64,000 bases of DNA, from assembly GCA_028710525.1 (NCBI GenBank), contig JAQTTY010000009.1, positions 64,053 through 128,052 of the forward strand, in the 5' to 3' direction. This stretch comes from Gallionella sp. (GTDB lineage Bacteria; Pseudomonadota; Gammaproteobacteria; Burkholderiales; Gallionellaceae). Position numbers and translations under genes: made by a program. Of this stretch, positions 55,896 to 64,000 are shown piece by piece. Numbering within the stretch: position 1 is the stretch's first letter; the number at the start of each line of letters is the position of its first letter. The notes below the pieces were generated by a model that was not told the DNA's origin, searched no databases, and was given only the letters and a program-made list of their open reading frames with translations.

Positions 55896-56849
55896 ATGGA
55901 CCAAAGACTATTGAGAATATTGGGTGGCGAGACTGCACACTACCCATATTCTCTGGAGGAAAAATATCCACGCGTGTTCAACAAAATTATGTCCTTGTGG
56001 GACTCTCCCGATATCGATGCCTATTTCATGGACCTAATTGTGGATACACGCGGTGGACGTGAAGGCTTTCCACAGGATGTAGCCGCGGAGATCGTTCATC
56101 TCAGCCTAGTACACGGCGCACACCACAAATCACAGCAAAAGACCGACGTTTGGGAGACGACCTCAAGCTCCTTTGTCGATTTTGCTGCGAGCGCCTTGCC
56201 CGAAGATAGTCGGGTATGGCACGACCCTTCCGAGCAGGTGCAAATAGCGATAAAACGTTTGGGGCTGAGTTGCACACCAGAAGGATTTTTGCAGGCCGCC
56301 GAGATCGGTGACCGAGCAGCCGTAGGTTTGTTTTTGGATGGCGGTGTAGGCACCGAGATTCGAAATGAACGTGGCTGGACACCTTTGATGCTTGCTTCAT
56401 TCAGCGGCCAACACGAGGTCGTGGAGCTATTACTCAAGTATGGAGCCGATGTTTATTCCAGTGATCTGGGCGGCAATTCCGCCCTGCATTGGGCATCCTT
56501 CTCAGGACATATAGATTGCGCCCAAGCGCTGGTCGATCAAAAAGCCGATGTGGATGCGCGTAGCAATTTTGGTTGGACCCCGTTACTGCAAGCCACTGCA
56601 CGCAGACACCTAGAAGTAGTGATGTTGCTGATCAACCACGGCGCTAATCTCAATCTCTGTGCCAGCGACGGCAATACAGCTCTGCATAAAGCTGCTGCAT
56701 TGGGTTATACCGAAATCATCAGACCTTTGTTGGCCCATCATGCGGATACCAATTTGAAAAATATGGAAGGGGAAACTGCAGTGAAACTGGCGATCAAAAA
56801 CAAAAATGATGCGGCGATTCGAGTACTACTCACTGCCCACCACGATTGA
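55896..56849 (+). CDS. Ankyrin-repeat protein
   Basis: 317 aa from ATG 55896 (MDQRLLRILGGE; in-frame ATG 55833 overlaps amiC and is rejected). The N-terminal half (about 1-140) is unfamiliar, with SLEEKYPRVFNKIMSLWDSP and an aspartate-rich region. From about residue 145, four to five ankyrin repeats follow (e.g. RGWTPLMLASFSGQHEVVEL, GNSALHWASFSGHIDCAQAL, FGWTPLLQATARRHLEVVML). It is cytoplasmic, with no signal peptide. It binds a protein partner by family logic, but which one is unknown. It follows amiC by 13 bp on the same strand and converges on fimV (2-bp gap). Confidence 0.85.
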   Translation: MDQRLLRILGGETAHYPYSLEEKYPRVFNKIMSLWDSPDIDAYFMDLIVDTRGGREGFPQDVAAEIVHLSLVHGAHHKSQQKTDVWETTSSSFVDFAASALPEDSRVWHDPSEQVQIAIKRLGLSCTPEGFLQAAEIGDRAAVGLFLDGGVGTEIRNERGWTPLMLASFSGQHEVVELLLKYGADVYSSDLGGNSALHWASFSGHIDCAQALVDQKADVDARSNFGWTPLLQATARRHLEVVMLLINHGANLNLCASDGNTALHKAAALGYTEIIRPLLAHHADTNLKNMEGETAVKLAIKNKNDAAIRVLLTAHHD

Positions 56850-56851
56850 AG

Positions 56852-58474
56852 CTATTTATCGTATAGAGAATTGCCGATATCGAGCTTCCTACCCATCTCT
56901 GCGACCTTGCTCCAAGTAGGTTCGTCGGCAATGACCTTGAATTCCTTGGCCAGCTTCTCAAATCCGTGTGCATCGGTGCGTGTATCAAAGATACCCAGTA
57001 AGGTCATGTATACATCGGGGTTCTTGGGGTTGATCTTCAAGGCGTCGTGCAATACCTCTTCCGCAAGTTTGTCGTGTCCGAAACGTAGGTAAATATTGGC
57101 TTCTTCCAACAGATCATATTCAGGCGGTAAGGTAGAAGGCGCCTTTTGATCTTTGAAGGCAGGAACCTTCATGGATTGCTCGCCGACAGTGAGCTTTTGC
57201 ACAGCTACTTTGTTGGGTGCCGCTGGTGCAGGGGCGGGTTTTGCAACCGGCTCAGCCACAATAGGATCGAAAGGTTTAGGGGTTTCAACTGTGGGAGTGA
57301 TGTTGGCAAGGTCATCGAACAAACCGCCTGGTATCCAACCCTTTTCCAATTTACGTTTACGCCACCAGTAGTATCCCCCTGTCCCCATGGCGATAACTGC
57401 GAGTCCTGCCCATATTTTTTTGCTATAGATTGAAAACCAAGCTAGAAACTCTTCCATCATCGTGGGCTGAGGAACGGCGAGGGCTGTCTCGATGTGTGCA
57501 ACAGGAACCTCCGTCACTGCGGACACTACCTCCACCTGACTAATCACCGCCACCGCGCTTTGATCCAACACTCCCGATTCGGGCACTCCTGATCCGGCCG
57601 TCATACTTAACTTAATCTGCAAGCCTTTGATAAGGGTCTGCATCTCGGCAATCTGTTCGTTTAGATCTTTCAGTGTCTTTTCTTTGGCGATCAAATCTTC
57701 TTGCAGCGCATCATTAGCCTCTTTCGGACTCAAAGGCAAGGTTGGATCACTGGTGGAGATAGACAATGAAGTGGATAAGGACAATGAAAGCTTATCTGAA
57801 ACCTGCTCACCATTCGCCACCGGAGCCACGTAGCGCGAACTTGGTTTAGATGATGCCTGACGATTTAAGTTGGAAGTTGTATGCGGTTTACGCTTCTTAT
57901 TCTTTCGTACCGTTACAACTTCAATCGCCGGCGATGCAGGTACTTGGATAGCTGACTCTGCGGTTTGCTTTGTGAGGGTAGCTGGCGTTTCAGGTTCGAC
58001 TGTCTTCACCGTAGTTGTCTGTGCCTCGCTCTGCTCAGAAACTTGCTTACGATAGTAGTCGGGAGAAGGATCGATCAATACAGTGAAACTTTTGAAGATT
58101 AGTCCCGTAGGAGAAATCACTTCTACCATCAGGTTGAGAAAGGGGTCTTCGATAGCCCGTAGACTTCTAACCTTCAAACGGGGATGTCGGCCATCTTCGT
58201 TAACCACTTCAAAGCTGTACTTCTTATCATAGGGATATGCCCAACCTGCCTTGCGGTACTCTTCAGGACTGGCTAGACGCACTTTCAAACTGGATTCGAA
58301 CTCGCCACCTAAATCAGTCAGATCGACCTGAGCACGCAAGGGTTCACCCAAATAACTCTGGACACGCATCTCCCCCAAGCCCAGCGCGAAACTCTGCTGG
58401 GCAAGCAAAAAGACCATGGGGAATATCCACAGTCTGCGCGGGTGCTTAAGCGATTTTATGTTTGACTCCCCCAT
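56852..58474 (-). CDS. fimV: FimV-like polar/pilus-assembly protein
   Basis: An inner-membrane protein with a periplasmic N-terminus that supports type IV pilus or secretion assembly and cell-pole organisation. 540 aa, short for FimV (about 900). The N-terminal FimV domain (ALGLGEMRVQSYLGEPLRAQ) follows a signal peptide, then linker and coiled-coil (about 250-290), a membrane helix (about 345-365, AGLAVIAMGTGGYYWWRKRK) and a C-terminal TPR-like FimV motif (EEANIYLRFGHDKLAEEVLH). No separate LysM is clear. No other pilus genes are in the window. Confidence 0.85.
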   Translation of the reverse strand: MGESNIKSLKHPRRLWIFPMVFLLAQQSFALGLGEMRVQSYLGEPLRAQVDLTDLGGEFESSLKVRLASPEEYRKAGWAYPYDKKYSFEVVNEDGRHPRLKVRSLRAIEDPFLNLMVEVISPTGLIFKSFTVLIDPSPDYYRKQVSEQSEAQTTTVKTVEPETPATLTKQTAESAIQVPASPAIEVVTVRKNKKRKPHTTSNLNRQASSKPSSRYVAPVANGEQVSDKLSLSLSTSLSISTSDPTLPLSPKEANDALQEDLIAKEKTLKDLNEQIAEMQTLIKGLQIKLSMTAGSGVPESGVLDQSAVAVISQVEVVSAVTEVPVAHIETALAVPQPTMMEEFLAWFSIYSKKIWAGLAVIAMGTGGYYWWRKRKLEKGWIPGGLFDDLANITPTVETPKPFDPIVAEPVAKPAPAPAAPNKVAVQKLTVGEQSMKVPAFKDQKAPSTLPPEYDLLEEANIYLRFGHDKLAEEVLHDALKINPKNPDVYMTLLGIFDTRTDAHGFEKLAKEFKVIADEPTWSKVAEMGRKLDIGNSLYDK

Positions 58475-58547
58475 GTGCTAAACGCAGTTTTTTATTATGA
58501 ATCCAGATATATATGCAAGTTTTGTGAGATTGTAGCTTAACTTTCCA

Positions 58548-59453
58548 TCATAAAGGGAATACACCGGTAGAAAGATACCTATCACCTCGATCACAGATGA
58601 TAAAAACGATGACAGCATTTTGAACTTGCATCGAAATACGCATCGCCACACTCAACGCGCCCCCAGATGAAATGCCGCAAAATATCCCCTCTTCCCGAAC
58701 TAAACGACGTGTCATTTGCTCGGCATCTGATTGACTCACATATTCCAGCGTATCAATGTTCTGATTAGAGTAAATTTTAGGCAGGTAATCAGGCGACCAC
58801 TTACGGATACCAGGAATTTGAGCACCCTGCTCTGGTTGCACGCCGATGACGCGCACTTTGGAATTCTGCTCTTTGAAGTAGCGTGAGCAACCCATGATGG
58901 TGCCGGTCGTGCCCATACTACTGACAAAATGCGTCAACTTACCGTGGGTGTCGCGCCAGATTTCTGGCGCGGTGCCTTCGTAATGTGCGAGCGGATTATC
59001 TGGATTGGCAAACTGGTCGAGGATAATGCCTACCCCGCTGTCACGCATCTGTTCAGCTTGGTCCCTGGCCTGCTCCATACTACCCTTGACGAGTACCAGT
59101 TCCGCACCAAAGGCACGCATGGTCTGACGACGTTCTACGCTTTGATTTTCCGGCATCACCAAAATCATCTTGTAGCCACGCGTCGCCGCAGCCATCGCCA
59201 AAGCGATGCCAGTGTTGCCACTGGTCGCTTCGATCAGCGTATCACCCGGCTCGATGTCTCCACGTATTTCAGCATGAGTGATCATAGACAGGGCAGGCCT
59301 ATCCTTCACCGAACCAGCGGGGTTATTCCCCTCCAGCTTAGCCAAAATCACATTACTAGTATTCCCTGGTATGCGTTGCAGACGCACCAAGGGCGTGTTA
59401 CCAACAAACTGATCTATAGTAGGGTAGTGAGTTACCTTAGAAGCGTCGGACAT
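58548..59453 (-). CDS. cysM: Cysteine synthase B
   Basis: A PLP enzyme making cysteine (or S-sulfocysteine with thiosulfate). 301 aa. The PLP lysine is in GNNPAGSVKDRPAL (about 48). TSGNTGIALA and ISSGGALSVAMR match CysM. It starts 1 bp after the hldD stop, so it ends the lapA-lapB-pyrF-hldE-hldD-cysM unit, although its function differs from LPS synthesis. Confidence 0.95.
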   Translation of the reverse strand: MSDASKVTHYPTIDQFVGNTPLVRLQRIPGNTSNVILAKLEGNNPAGSVKDRPALSMITHAEIRGDIEPGDTLIEATSGNTGIALAMAAATRGYKMILVMPENQSVERRQTMRAFGAELVLVKGSMEQARDQAEQMRDSGVGIILDQFANPDNPLAHYEGTAPEIWRDTHGKLTHFVSSMGTTGTIMGCSRYFKEQNSKVRVIGVQPEQGAQIPGIRKWSPDYLPKIYSNQNIDTLEYVSQSDAEQMTRRLVREEGIFCGISSGGALSVAMRISMQVQNAVIVFIICDRGDRYLSTGVFPL

Positions 59454-59454
59454 A

Positions 59455-60453
59455 CTAGCCAGCCGACTTGAGCATGTGTTCCACGTATCTTGACGTGCCC
59501 TGCTCTACCGTCAAAAATTCCTGATTGTAGCCAGTGGCGCGCAAAGCGCCGATATCGGCTTGTGTGTAACTCTGGTACTTGCCTTTGAGCGCATCAGGGA
59601 AAGGCACATAACTCAAGGCACCCTCTTTGATCAATCCTTCCAGACTTAGCTCAGTTTTGCCTTCTGCAACACGCAAGGTATTGATGGTGGCTACCGCCAC
59701 ATCGTTGAAGCTTTGTGCTTGGCCGGTACCTAGATTGAAGATGCCGGAATGCTGCGGGTTATCCAAAAAGAACATATTTACCTTAACTACATCTTCTACC
59801 GAGACGAAGTCACGCAACTGACCGCCGTTGGCATAACCGTCGCATCCTTCGAACAACTTAACCTTACCCTCTTTACGATACTGGTTGAAGAAATGGAAGG
59901 CTACCGAAGCCATACGGCCTTTATGTTGTTCACGTGCACCATAGACATTGAAGTAACGCAGGCCAACCACTTGAGCACCGCGCTTATGCCAGCGTCTACG
60001 CACGATTTGGTCAAATAGGAATTTGGAATAGGCGTATACATTCAATGGCGCTTCAAACTCGCGACTCTCCTTGAACACGCTACCTCCTCCGTATACCGAA
60101 GCCGATGATGCATACAGAAAAGGTATCTCTTCGTTCTGACAATAATTCAACAACTCCAAGGTATAGCGATAGTTATTCTCCATCATGTAGCGACCATCGC
60201 TTTCCATGGTGTCGGAGCAGGCGCCCTGATGCAGCACGGCAGTCACCAGACCATCAAAATAACCTTCCTTCAAGCGCTCCAAGAAGTCTTCTTTGTCCAA
60301 GTAGTCGGCAATCTCACAATCGATCAGATTCTTGAACTTATCAGCGCTCTTAAAGTTGTCGACGGCGATGATGTTGTTCTCACCGCGCTCATTGAGCGCC
60401 TTGACCAGATTGGAGCCGATAAAACCAGCTGCTCCTGTAACGATGTAATACAT
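59455..60453 (-). CDS. hldD: ADP-L-glycero-D-manno-heptose 6-epimerase
   Basis: Epimerises ADP-D,D-heptose to the L,D form for LPS inner core. 332 aa from ATG 60453 (AGGAGAG upstream; frame upstream to 60510 runs into repeat DNA). NAD motif [12 protein letters not shown], catalytic [10 protein letters not shown] and SSASVYGGG are seen. It is separated from hldE by a palindromic repeat element. Confidence 0.96.
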   Translation of the reverse strand: MYYIVTGAAGFIGSNLVKALNERGENNIIAVDNFKSADKFKNLIDCEIADYLDKEDFLERLKEGYFDGLVTAVLHQGACSDTMESDGRYMMENNYRYTLELLNYCQNEEIPFLYASSASVYGGGSVFKESREFEAPLNVYAYSKFLFDQIVRRRWHKRGAQVVGLRYFNVYGAREQHKGRMASVAFHFFNQYRKEGKVKLFEGCDGYANGGQLRDFVSVEDVVKVNMFFLDNPQHSGIFNLGTGQAQSFNDVAVATINTLRVAEGKTELSLEGLIKEGALSYVPFPDALKGKYQSYTQADIGALRATGYNQEFLTVEQGTSRYVEHMLKSAG

Positions 60454-60471
60454 GACTTCTCTCCTAAAAAC

Positions 60472-60537
60472 GTAGGGGCGTGATTCATCACGCCCTTTGT
60501 ATAACTCCACAAAGGCGCAATAAATTGCGCCCCCTAC
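60472..60537. repeat. Paired REP-like palindromes between hldE and hldD
   Basis: Two palindromes, GGGCGTGATTCATCACGCCC and GGCGCAATAAATTGCGCC, are each bordered by GTAGGG-type ends pointing outward. Together they form a composite inverted repeat starting GTAGGGGCG and ending CGCCCCCTAC. The hldE stop codon TAG (60536-60534) lies within the outer GTAGGG of the repeat. Confidence 0.75.
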
Positions 60538-61475
60538 ATACCAATGTCCCGAACGATCTCTTCGCGGCTGACCACAGCCGTACCCAGCTTGCCCACCACA
60601 ATACCAGCGGCACGATTGGCAATACGCATCGCATCGGGAAGTTCGGCACCACTTGCCAGCATCACGGCCAAAGTTGCGATCACCGTATCCCCCGCACCGC
60701 TGACATCGAATACTTCTCGAGTGTGAGTGGGTTCATGCAACACGCTGTCCTGTCTGTAAAGACTCATGCCATCTTCACTACGTGTGACTAGCAAGGCCTC
60801 TAGACCCAATTCTAGACGCAGCTTCTCAGCTTTTGCGGTCAGTTCAGCCTCATTCTCCCAGTTGCCCGCAACTTGGCGGAATTCACTGCGATTGGGGGTG
60901 AGCAAGGTCGCGCCGCTGTAGCGGGCATAGTCATCACCTTTAGGATCAACCAGCACCGGCTTACCCGCCGCACGTGCCAAGCGGATCATCTCAGCGATGT
61001 GTGCCAATCCGCCTTTACCGTAGTCAGACAGAATCACTACATCGGCATCGGCAAGTTGTGCGCGAAAATCTTCCAACGCGGCATTCAACACTTCGTGTGA
61101 AGGCCGTGTCTCAAAATCGATACGCAGCAGTTGCTGATGGCGTGCGATAGCACGCAACTTGATGATGGTGGAGATGCTGCTATCCCTGTGCAGCAATGCC
61201 TTAACATTGCCATGTTGGGTCAATAATTTTTCCAGGCAGTCACCCGCCTCGTCGTCTCCCAATACTGATAGCAAAGTGGAGTTGGCACCGAGTGCAGCGA
61301 TATTGCGAGCAACGTTGGCTGCGCCACCGGGACGCTCTTCAACACGTTCAACTTTCAAAACCGGTACTGGCGCTTCGGGCGAGATGCGGTGCACATCACC
61401 GAACCAATAGCGATCCAACATCACATCACCCACCACTAAAACTTTTGCAGCGGTGAACTTTGGCAACGCACTCAT
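60534..61475 (-). CDS. hldE: D-glycero-beta-D-manno-heptose-7-phosphate kinase (kinase-only HldE)
   Basis: Phosphorylates heptose-7-phosphate at C1 for ADP-heptose synthesis. 313 aa, covering only the PfkB-type kinase domain; the nucleotidyltransferase half of E. coli HldE is absent and must be a separate gene (rfaE2 type). Motifs are [14 protein letters not shown] (about 50) and [19 protein letters not shown] (about 240). The last codon is followed by a TAG supplied by the REP-like repeat. It overlaps pyrF by 4 bp. Confidence 0.94.
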   Translation of the reverse strand: MSALPKFTAAKVLVVGDVMLDRYWFGDVHRISPEAPVPVLKVERVEERPGGAANVARNIAALGANSTLLSVLGDDEAGDCLEKLLTQHGNVKALLHRDSSISTIIKLRAIARHQQLLRIDFETRPSHEVLNAALEDFRAQLADADVVILSDYGKGGLAHIAEMIRLARAAGKPVLVDPKGDDYARYSGATLLTPNRSEFRQVAGNWENEAELTAKAEKLRLELGLEALLVTRSEDGMSLYRQDSVLHEPTHTREVFDVSGAGDTVIATLAVMLASGAELPDAMRIANRAAGIVVGKLGTAVVSREEIVRDIGM

Positions 61476-62173
61476 GCCTTTACTCCTATTTCCAGATTGA
61501 TATTGCGCAAGGCTTGCAAGGGATCAGCCGCCTGCGTGATGGGCCTACCGATCACCAGATAGCTGGAACCTGCCAACAGCGCGGCTTGCGGTGTCATCAC
61601 ACGCGATTGGTCATCCAGACTGGCTTGCGCGGGACGTATGCCCGGCGTGACCAGGCAGAAGGACTTGCCAAGACGCTCACGCAACAGACTCGCTTCCTGG
61701 GCCGAACACACCACACCATCTAAACCACTGTCACGTGTCAAAGTAGCTAAACGTAGCACCATCTCTGCGGGTGACGCAGTGATGCCGATGTCCGCCAAGT
61801 CTGCTTGCGCCATGCTAGTGAGCATAGTTACCGCAATGAGTTTGGGTGGCTTGCTACTGTTTGCGACCGCATTTGCCGCGGCCTCCAACATCTTGCGGCC
61901 ACCCAGCGCATGCACATTGACCATCCACACACCCAACTCAGCCGCGGCCTTGCAAGCTTGCCCTGTAGTATTTGGAATATCGTGGAATTTTAGATCGAGG
62001 AAAACCTCGAAACCGCGTTGCATGAGTTGCTCCAACACAGCGGGGCCGCATGCGGTGAATAATTCTTTGCCGACTTTCAAGCGGCATGCGCTGGCATCCA
62101 AACGCTCAGCTAAAGCTAATGCAGGCGCTGAAGTGGGATAGTCCAGCGCGATAATGATCTTGGGGTCCTTCAT
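61472..62173 (-). CDS. pyrF: Orotidine-5'-phosphate decarboxylase
   Basis: Final step of UMP synthesis. 233 aa. The catalytic segment [16 protein letters not shown] (D..K..D) is near residue 55 and TPGIRPA near 178. The N-terminus [19 protein letters not shown] is typical of group I PyrF. ATGA overlaps tie it to lapB and hldE. Confidence 0.97.
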   Translation of the reverse strand: MKDPKIIIALDYPTSAPALALAERLDASACRLKVGKELFTACGPAVLEQLMQRGFEVFLDLKFHDIPNTTGQACKAAAELGVWMVNVHALGGRKMLEAAANAVANSSKPPKLIAVTMLTSMAQADLADIGITASPAEMVLRLATLTRDSGLDGVVCSAQEASLLRERLGKSFCLVTPGIRPAQASLDDQSRVMTPQAALLAGSSYLVIGRPITQAADPLQALRNINLEIGVKA

Positions 62174-63345
62174 AAGGTACTTCCTGTTTCCTCGGTACGA
62201 CGGGGTGAATAACTATCCCAAGCCTGACAAGCTGGGCAGTGCCAATAGAATTGACGGGCGTTGAAGCCGCATGATTTGCAGTGGTACATGGCAAGATTAC
62301 GAGTGCGTTTGTGCACCAGATTCTTAACGATCTCCAAGTCGGCGCGTTTATCCAGCGGAACCTCCAATAGACGCGCTTCCAGCAATTTATCCAGTCCTAG
62401 TAAGCTAGGATTGCGCTCCAATTCATCTCGCACGATTTGGTATGCAGCACTCGGGCCTTCGTTTTTTAGCACCCCCGCGAACACGACGTTAAGCAAATCA
62501 TGAGAATGGTATTTAGCAAGATAGCCTCGCAACAACGCCACACCATCCTGCTCGCGTCCCATGCTATTGAACGCGGCCAACATGCGCTCAGCGACTAAGG
62601 GTAGATATTGCTGATCTTGTGACTCTATCGCTTGCCAAGTCGCGATGGCATCGGCGTGTTTGCCTTCTGCGAGCAACAGATCACCCAACATCATCGTGGC
62701 GCGTACCGCCTGCGGGTACTCTTGCATAGCCTGCTGCAGATGCTCGCGCGCCATGACCAGATCGCCACCCGCTATTTCTTCTGCTGCAAGTTCGCAATAG
62801 AAGAACGAGATGGGTTTGCTATAAGACTCGCCGGTCTGCTCGGCCAATCGTTCGGCAATCTTGATCGCCTTGAGCCAATCATGTTCTTTTTGGAACAGGG
62901 CCAGCAAAAACTCCAAAGCTGGCTTTGCGTACTTAGTTTTACCCAGTTCACGGAACAAGCTCTCTGCGCGATCCAAGATACCGGCCTTGAGATAATCCTG
63001 CGCCAACTCAAAGATCGCCTGTTGGCGTTTGTCGTCGTCTAGGTCAGCTCTATCCACTAGATTGTGGTGCATGCGCAACGCCCTATCCACTTCGCCACGG
63101 CGACGGAACAAACTACCTAGTGCGAAGTGCAACTCTACGGTCTGCGGGTCGACCTTGACTACCTCGATGAACGCTTCTATCGCTTTGTCTTGCTGTTCAT
63201 TGAGTAAAAAATTGAGCCCCTGAAAATATGAGTCCGGCAAGGCACTCGATTCAGAGAGTATCTCCTTGATGTCTATACGTGCAGCCAACCACCCCATACC
63301 GAAGAACAGGGGGAAAACCAGCAGCATCCAAGGTTGAAATTCCAT
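62170..63345 (-). CDS. lapB: Lipopolysaccharide assembly protein B
   Basis: Inner-membrane anchored scaffold that directs FtsH to LpxC and coordinates LPS synthesis with export. 391 aa. An N-terminal membrane helix ([20 protein letters not shown]) is followed by TPR repeats (about 40-340) and a rubredoxin-type knuckle, [19 protein letters not shown], near residue 357. It lies 21 bp after lapA. Confidence 0.96.
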   Translation of the reverse strand: MEFQPWMLLVFPLFFGMGWLAARIDIKEILSESSALPDSYFQGLNFLLNEQQDKAIEAFIEVVKVDPQTVELHFALGSLFRRRGEVDRALRMHHNLVDRADLDDDKRQQAIFELAQDYLKAGILDRAESLFRELGKTKYAKPALEFLLALFQKEHDWLKAIKIAERLAEQTGESYSKPISFFYCELAAEEIAGGDLVMAREHLQQAMQEYPQAVRATMMLGDLLLAEGKHADAIATWQAIESQDQQYLPLVAERMLAAFNSMGREQDGVALLRGYLAKYHSHDLLNVVFAGVLKNEGPSAAYQIVRDELERNPSLLGLDKLLEARLLEVPLDKRADLEIVKNLVHKRTRNLAMYHCKSCGFNARQFYWHCPACQAWDSYSPRRTEETGSTL

Positions 63346-63366
63346 ATTTAATACTTATTAAAATAG

Positions 63367-63654
63367 TTATAAAGGCAAGTCCTGCTTACTTTCTATATTT
63401 GCCAGTTGATTCTTGACACGAATCTCGCGTTTTAGCGCAGTGATCTCTTTACGTTCCTGCAAGAGATTGAACAACATCGCCAACACACCTATCGCCACGC
63501 CGGCAGTAAAGAACAGCAACAGCACGATGACCAGCGAGGTATGCCACTCCATTTCAAAGAAGAAACGCAAGGTAACGGGCTGATTGTTCTTAACGGCGAA
63601 ACCGAGCAACACGATGAATGTGATGAAACGCCACAGCCAACTGAAGATACGCAT
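63367..63654 (-). CDS. lapA: Lipopolysaccharide assembly protein A
   Basis: 95 aa with two membrane helices (about 6-22 and 38-60) and a C-terminal coiled coil (LQERKEITALKREIRVKNQL). This DUF1049 layout is typical of LapA, always beside lapB. It follows the ihfB terminator by 44 bp, so it may have its own promoter. Confidence 0.93.
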   Translation of the reverse strand: MRIFSWLWRFITFIVLLGFAVKNNQPVTLRFFFEMEWHTSLVIVLLLFFTAGVAIGVLAMLFNLLQERKEITALKREIRVKNQLANIESKQDLPL

Positions 63655-63697
63655 GGACGGGTCCGCAAGGCGATTTAAAGACGTCGAACGATAACAT

Positions 63698-63735
63698 AAA
63701 AAATGGCGGCTATACCTTACGATACGCCGCCATTT
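63698..63735 (-). terminator. Intrinsic terminator of ihfB
   Basis: A 10-bp stem AAATGGCGGC/GCCGCCATTT with a partly paired loop, followed on the minus strand by TTTTTTATG. It lies 18 bp past the ihfB stop. Confidence 0.85.
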
Positions 63736-63752
63736 CTTAATATTTCAGCTAC

Positions 63753-64000
63753 TCAAGTACGTGGTTCGCTGACCCGTTCCCGCAACTCTTTTCCCGCTTT
63801 GAAGTGCGGCACATATTTAGCCGGCACTTTGACTTTATCACCTGTCTTAGGATTGCGCCCAAGACGGGGTGGTCGATAGTTCAAGCCGAAGCTGCCGAAA
63901 CCGCGAATCTCGATACGTCCGCCACGCGCTAGCGTGTTGGACAGACTATCTAGTATCACTTTTACGGCCAACTCCGCATCCTTTGCTAACAGCTGGGGAT
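63753..64000 (-). CDS. ihfB: Integration host factor beta subunit (partial, N-terminus outside window)
   Basis: A DNA-bending HU-family protein. The frame from the window edge reads [20 protein letters not shown], then [40 protein letters not shown] and a short tail ending SEPRT. The GRNPKTG beta-arm with its intercalating proline is present. About 15 N-terminal residues lie beyond 64000. An internal ATG at 63971 is not the true start, since the family sequence continues upstream of it. Confidence 0.95.
   Translation of the reverse strand, partial: PQLLAKDAELAVKVILDSLSNTLARGGRIEIRGFGSFGLNYRPPRLGRNPKTGDKVKVPAKYVPHFKAGKELRERVSEPRT

Overview
The window reads as a chromosomal segment of a betaproteobacterium, probably a Nitrosomonadales/Gallionellaceae-like chemolithotroph. 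This is inferred from the gyrA-serC-serA-pheA-hisC-aroF block, the ihfB-lapA-lapB-pyrF-hldE-hldD-cysM block, a gene-permuted (two-piece) tmRNA with tag ANDENYALAA, and czc-type metal efflux with a DUF3240 gene. No species can be named from sequence alone.

Layout. 1-7609 is a glycogen/alpha-glucan cluster: pgi (partial), glgB, glgC, a GH57 enzyme and malQ. 7846-15606 is a compact 7.76-kb Mu-like transposable element between malQ and a DEAD-box helicase gene. It has a 5-bp target duplication (TACCC), three transposase-site-like repeats at each end, a MuA-type DDE transposase, a MuB-type ATPase, a Ner-like protein, a divergent repressor, GemA, Mor, several small unknowns and a shortened Mu protease-I homologue, but no capsid, tail or lysis genes. 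15957-25730 holds rhlE, ald, a tonB-exbB-exbD set, a small cytochrome c and a TolC-MacA-MacB tripartite exporter. 25795-34143 is the leftward gyrA-serC-serA-pheA-lipoprotein-hisC-aroF block for serine and aromatic/histidine synthesis. 34306-41992 carries ubiG, gph, permuted ssrA, a cyclase-hemerythrin fusion, rmuC, typA and a methyltransferase. 42138-46575 is a TonB receptor / periplasmic binding protein / diguanylate cyclase unit whose genes overlap. 46566-52998 is a leftward CzcBA/DUF3240/CzcC/SemiSWEET efflux operon preceded by a small secreted protein gene. 53097-58474 has queG divergent from tsaE-amiC-ankyrin, then fimV. 58548-64000 is the LPS/heptose block: ihfB (partial), lapA, lapB, pyrF, hldE, hldD and cysM.

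The most notable item is the minimal Mu-like element. Its transposition and control genes look intact and its ends are precise, so it may be a recently active element or a satellite of Mu-like phages rather than a decayed prophage. Between its gemA and the small-gene operon, on the opposite strand, lies a roughly 90-nt segment with an extended -10 promoter and a 10-bp closing stem around two hairpins, which I propose as an unrecognised small RNA. Further points are the permuted tmRNA, a probable ATT start codon for gemA, a hemerythrin-cyclase fusion with one iron ligand replaced, and a palindromic repeat that supplies the stop codon of hldE.
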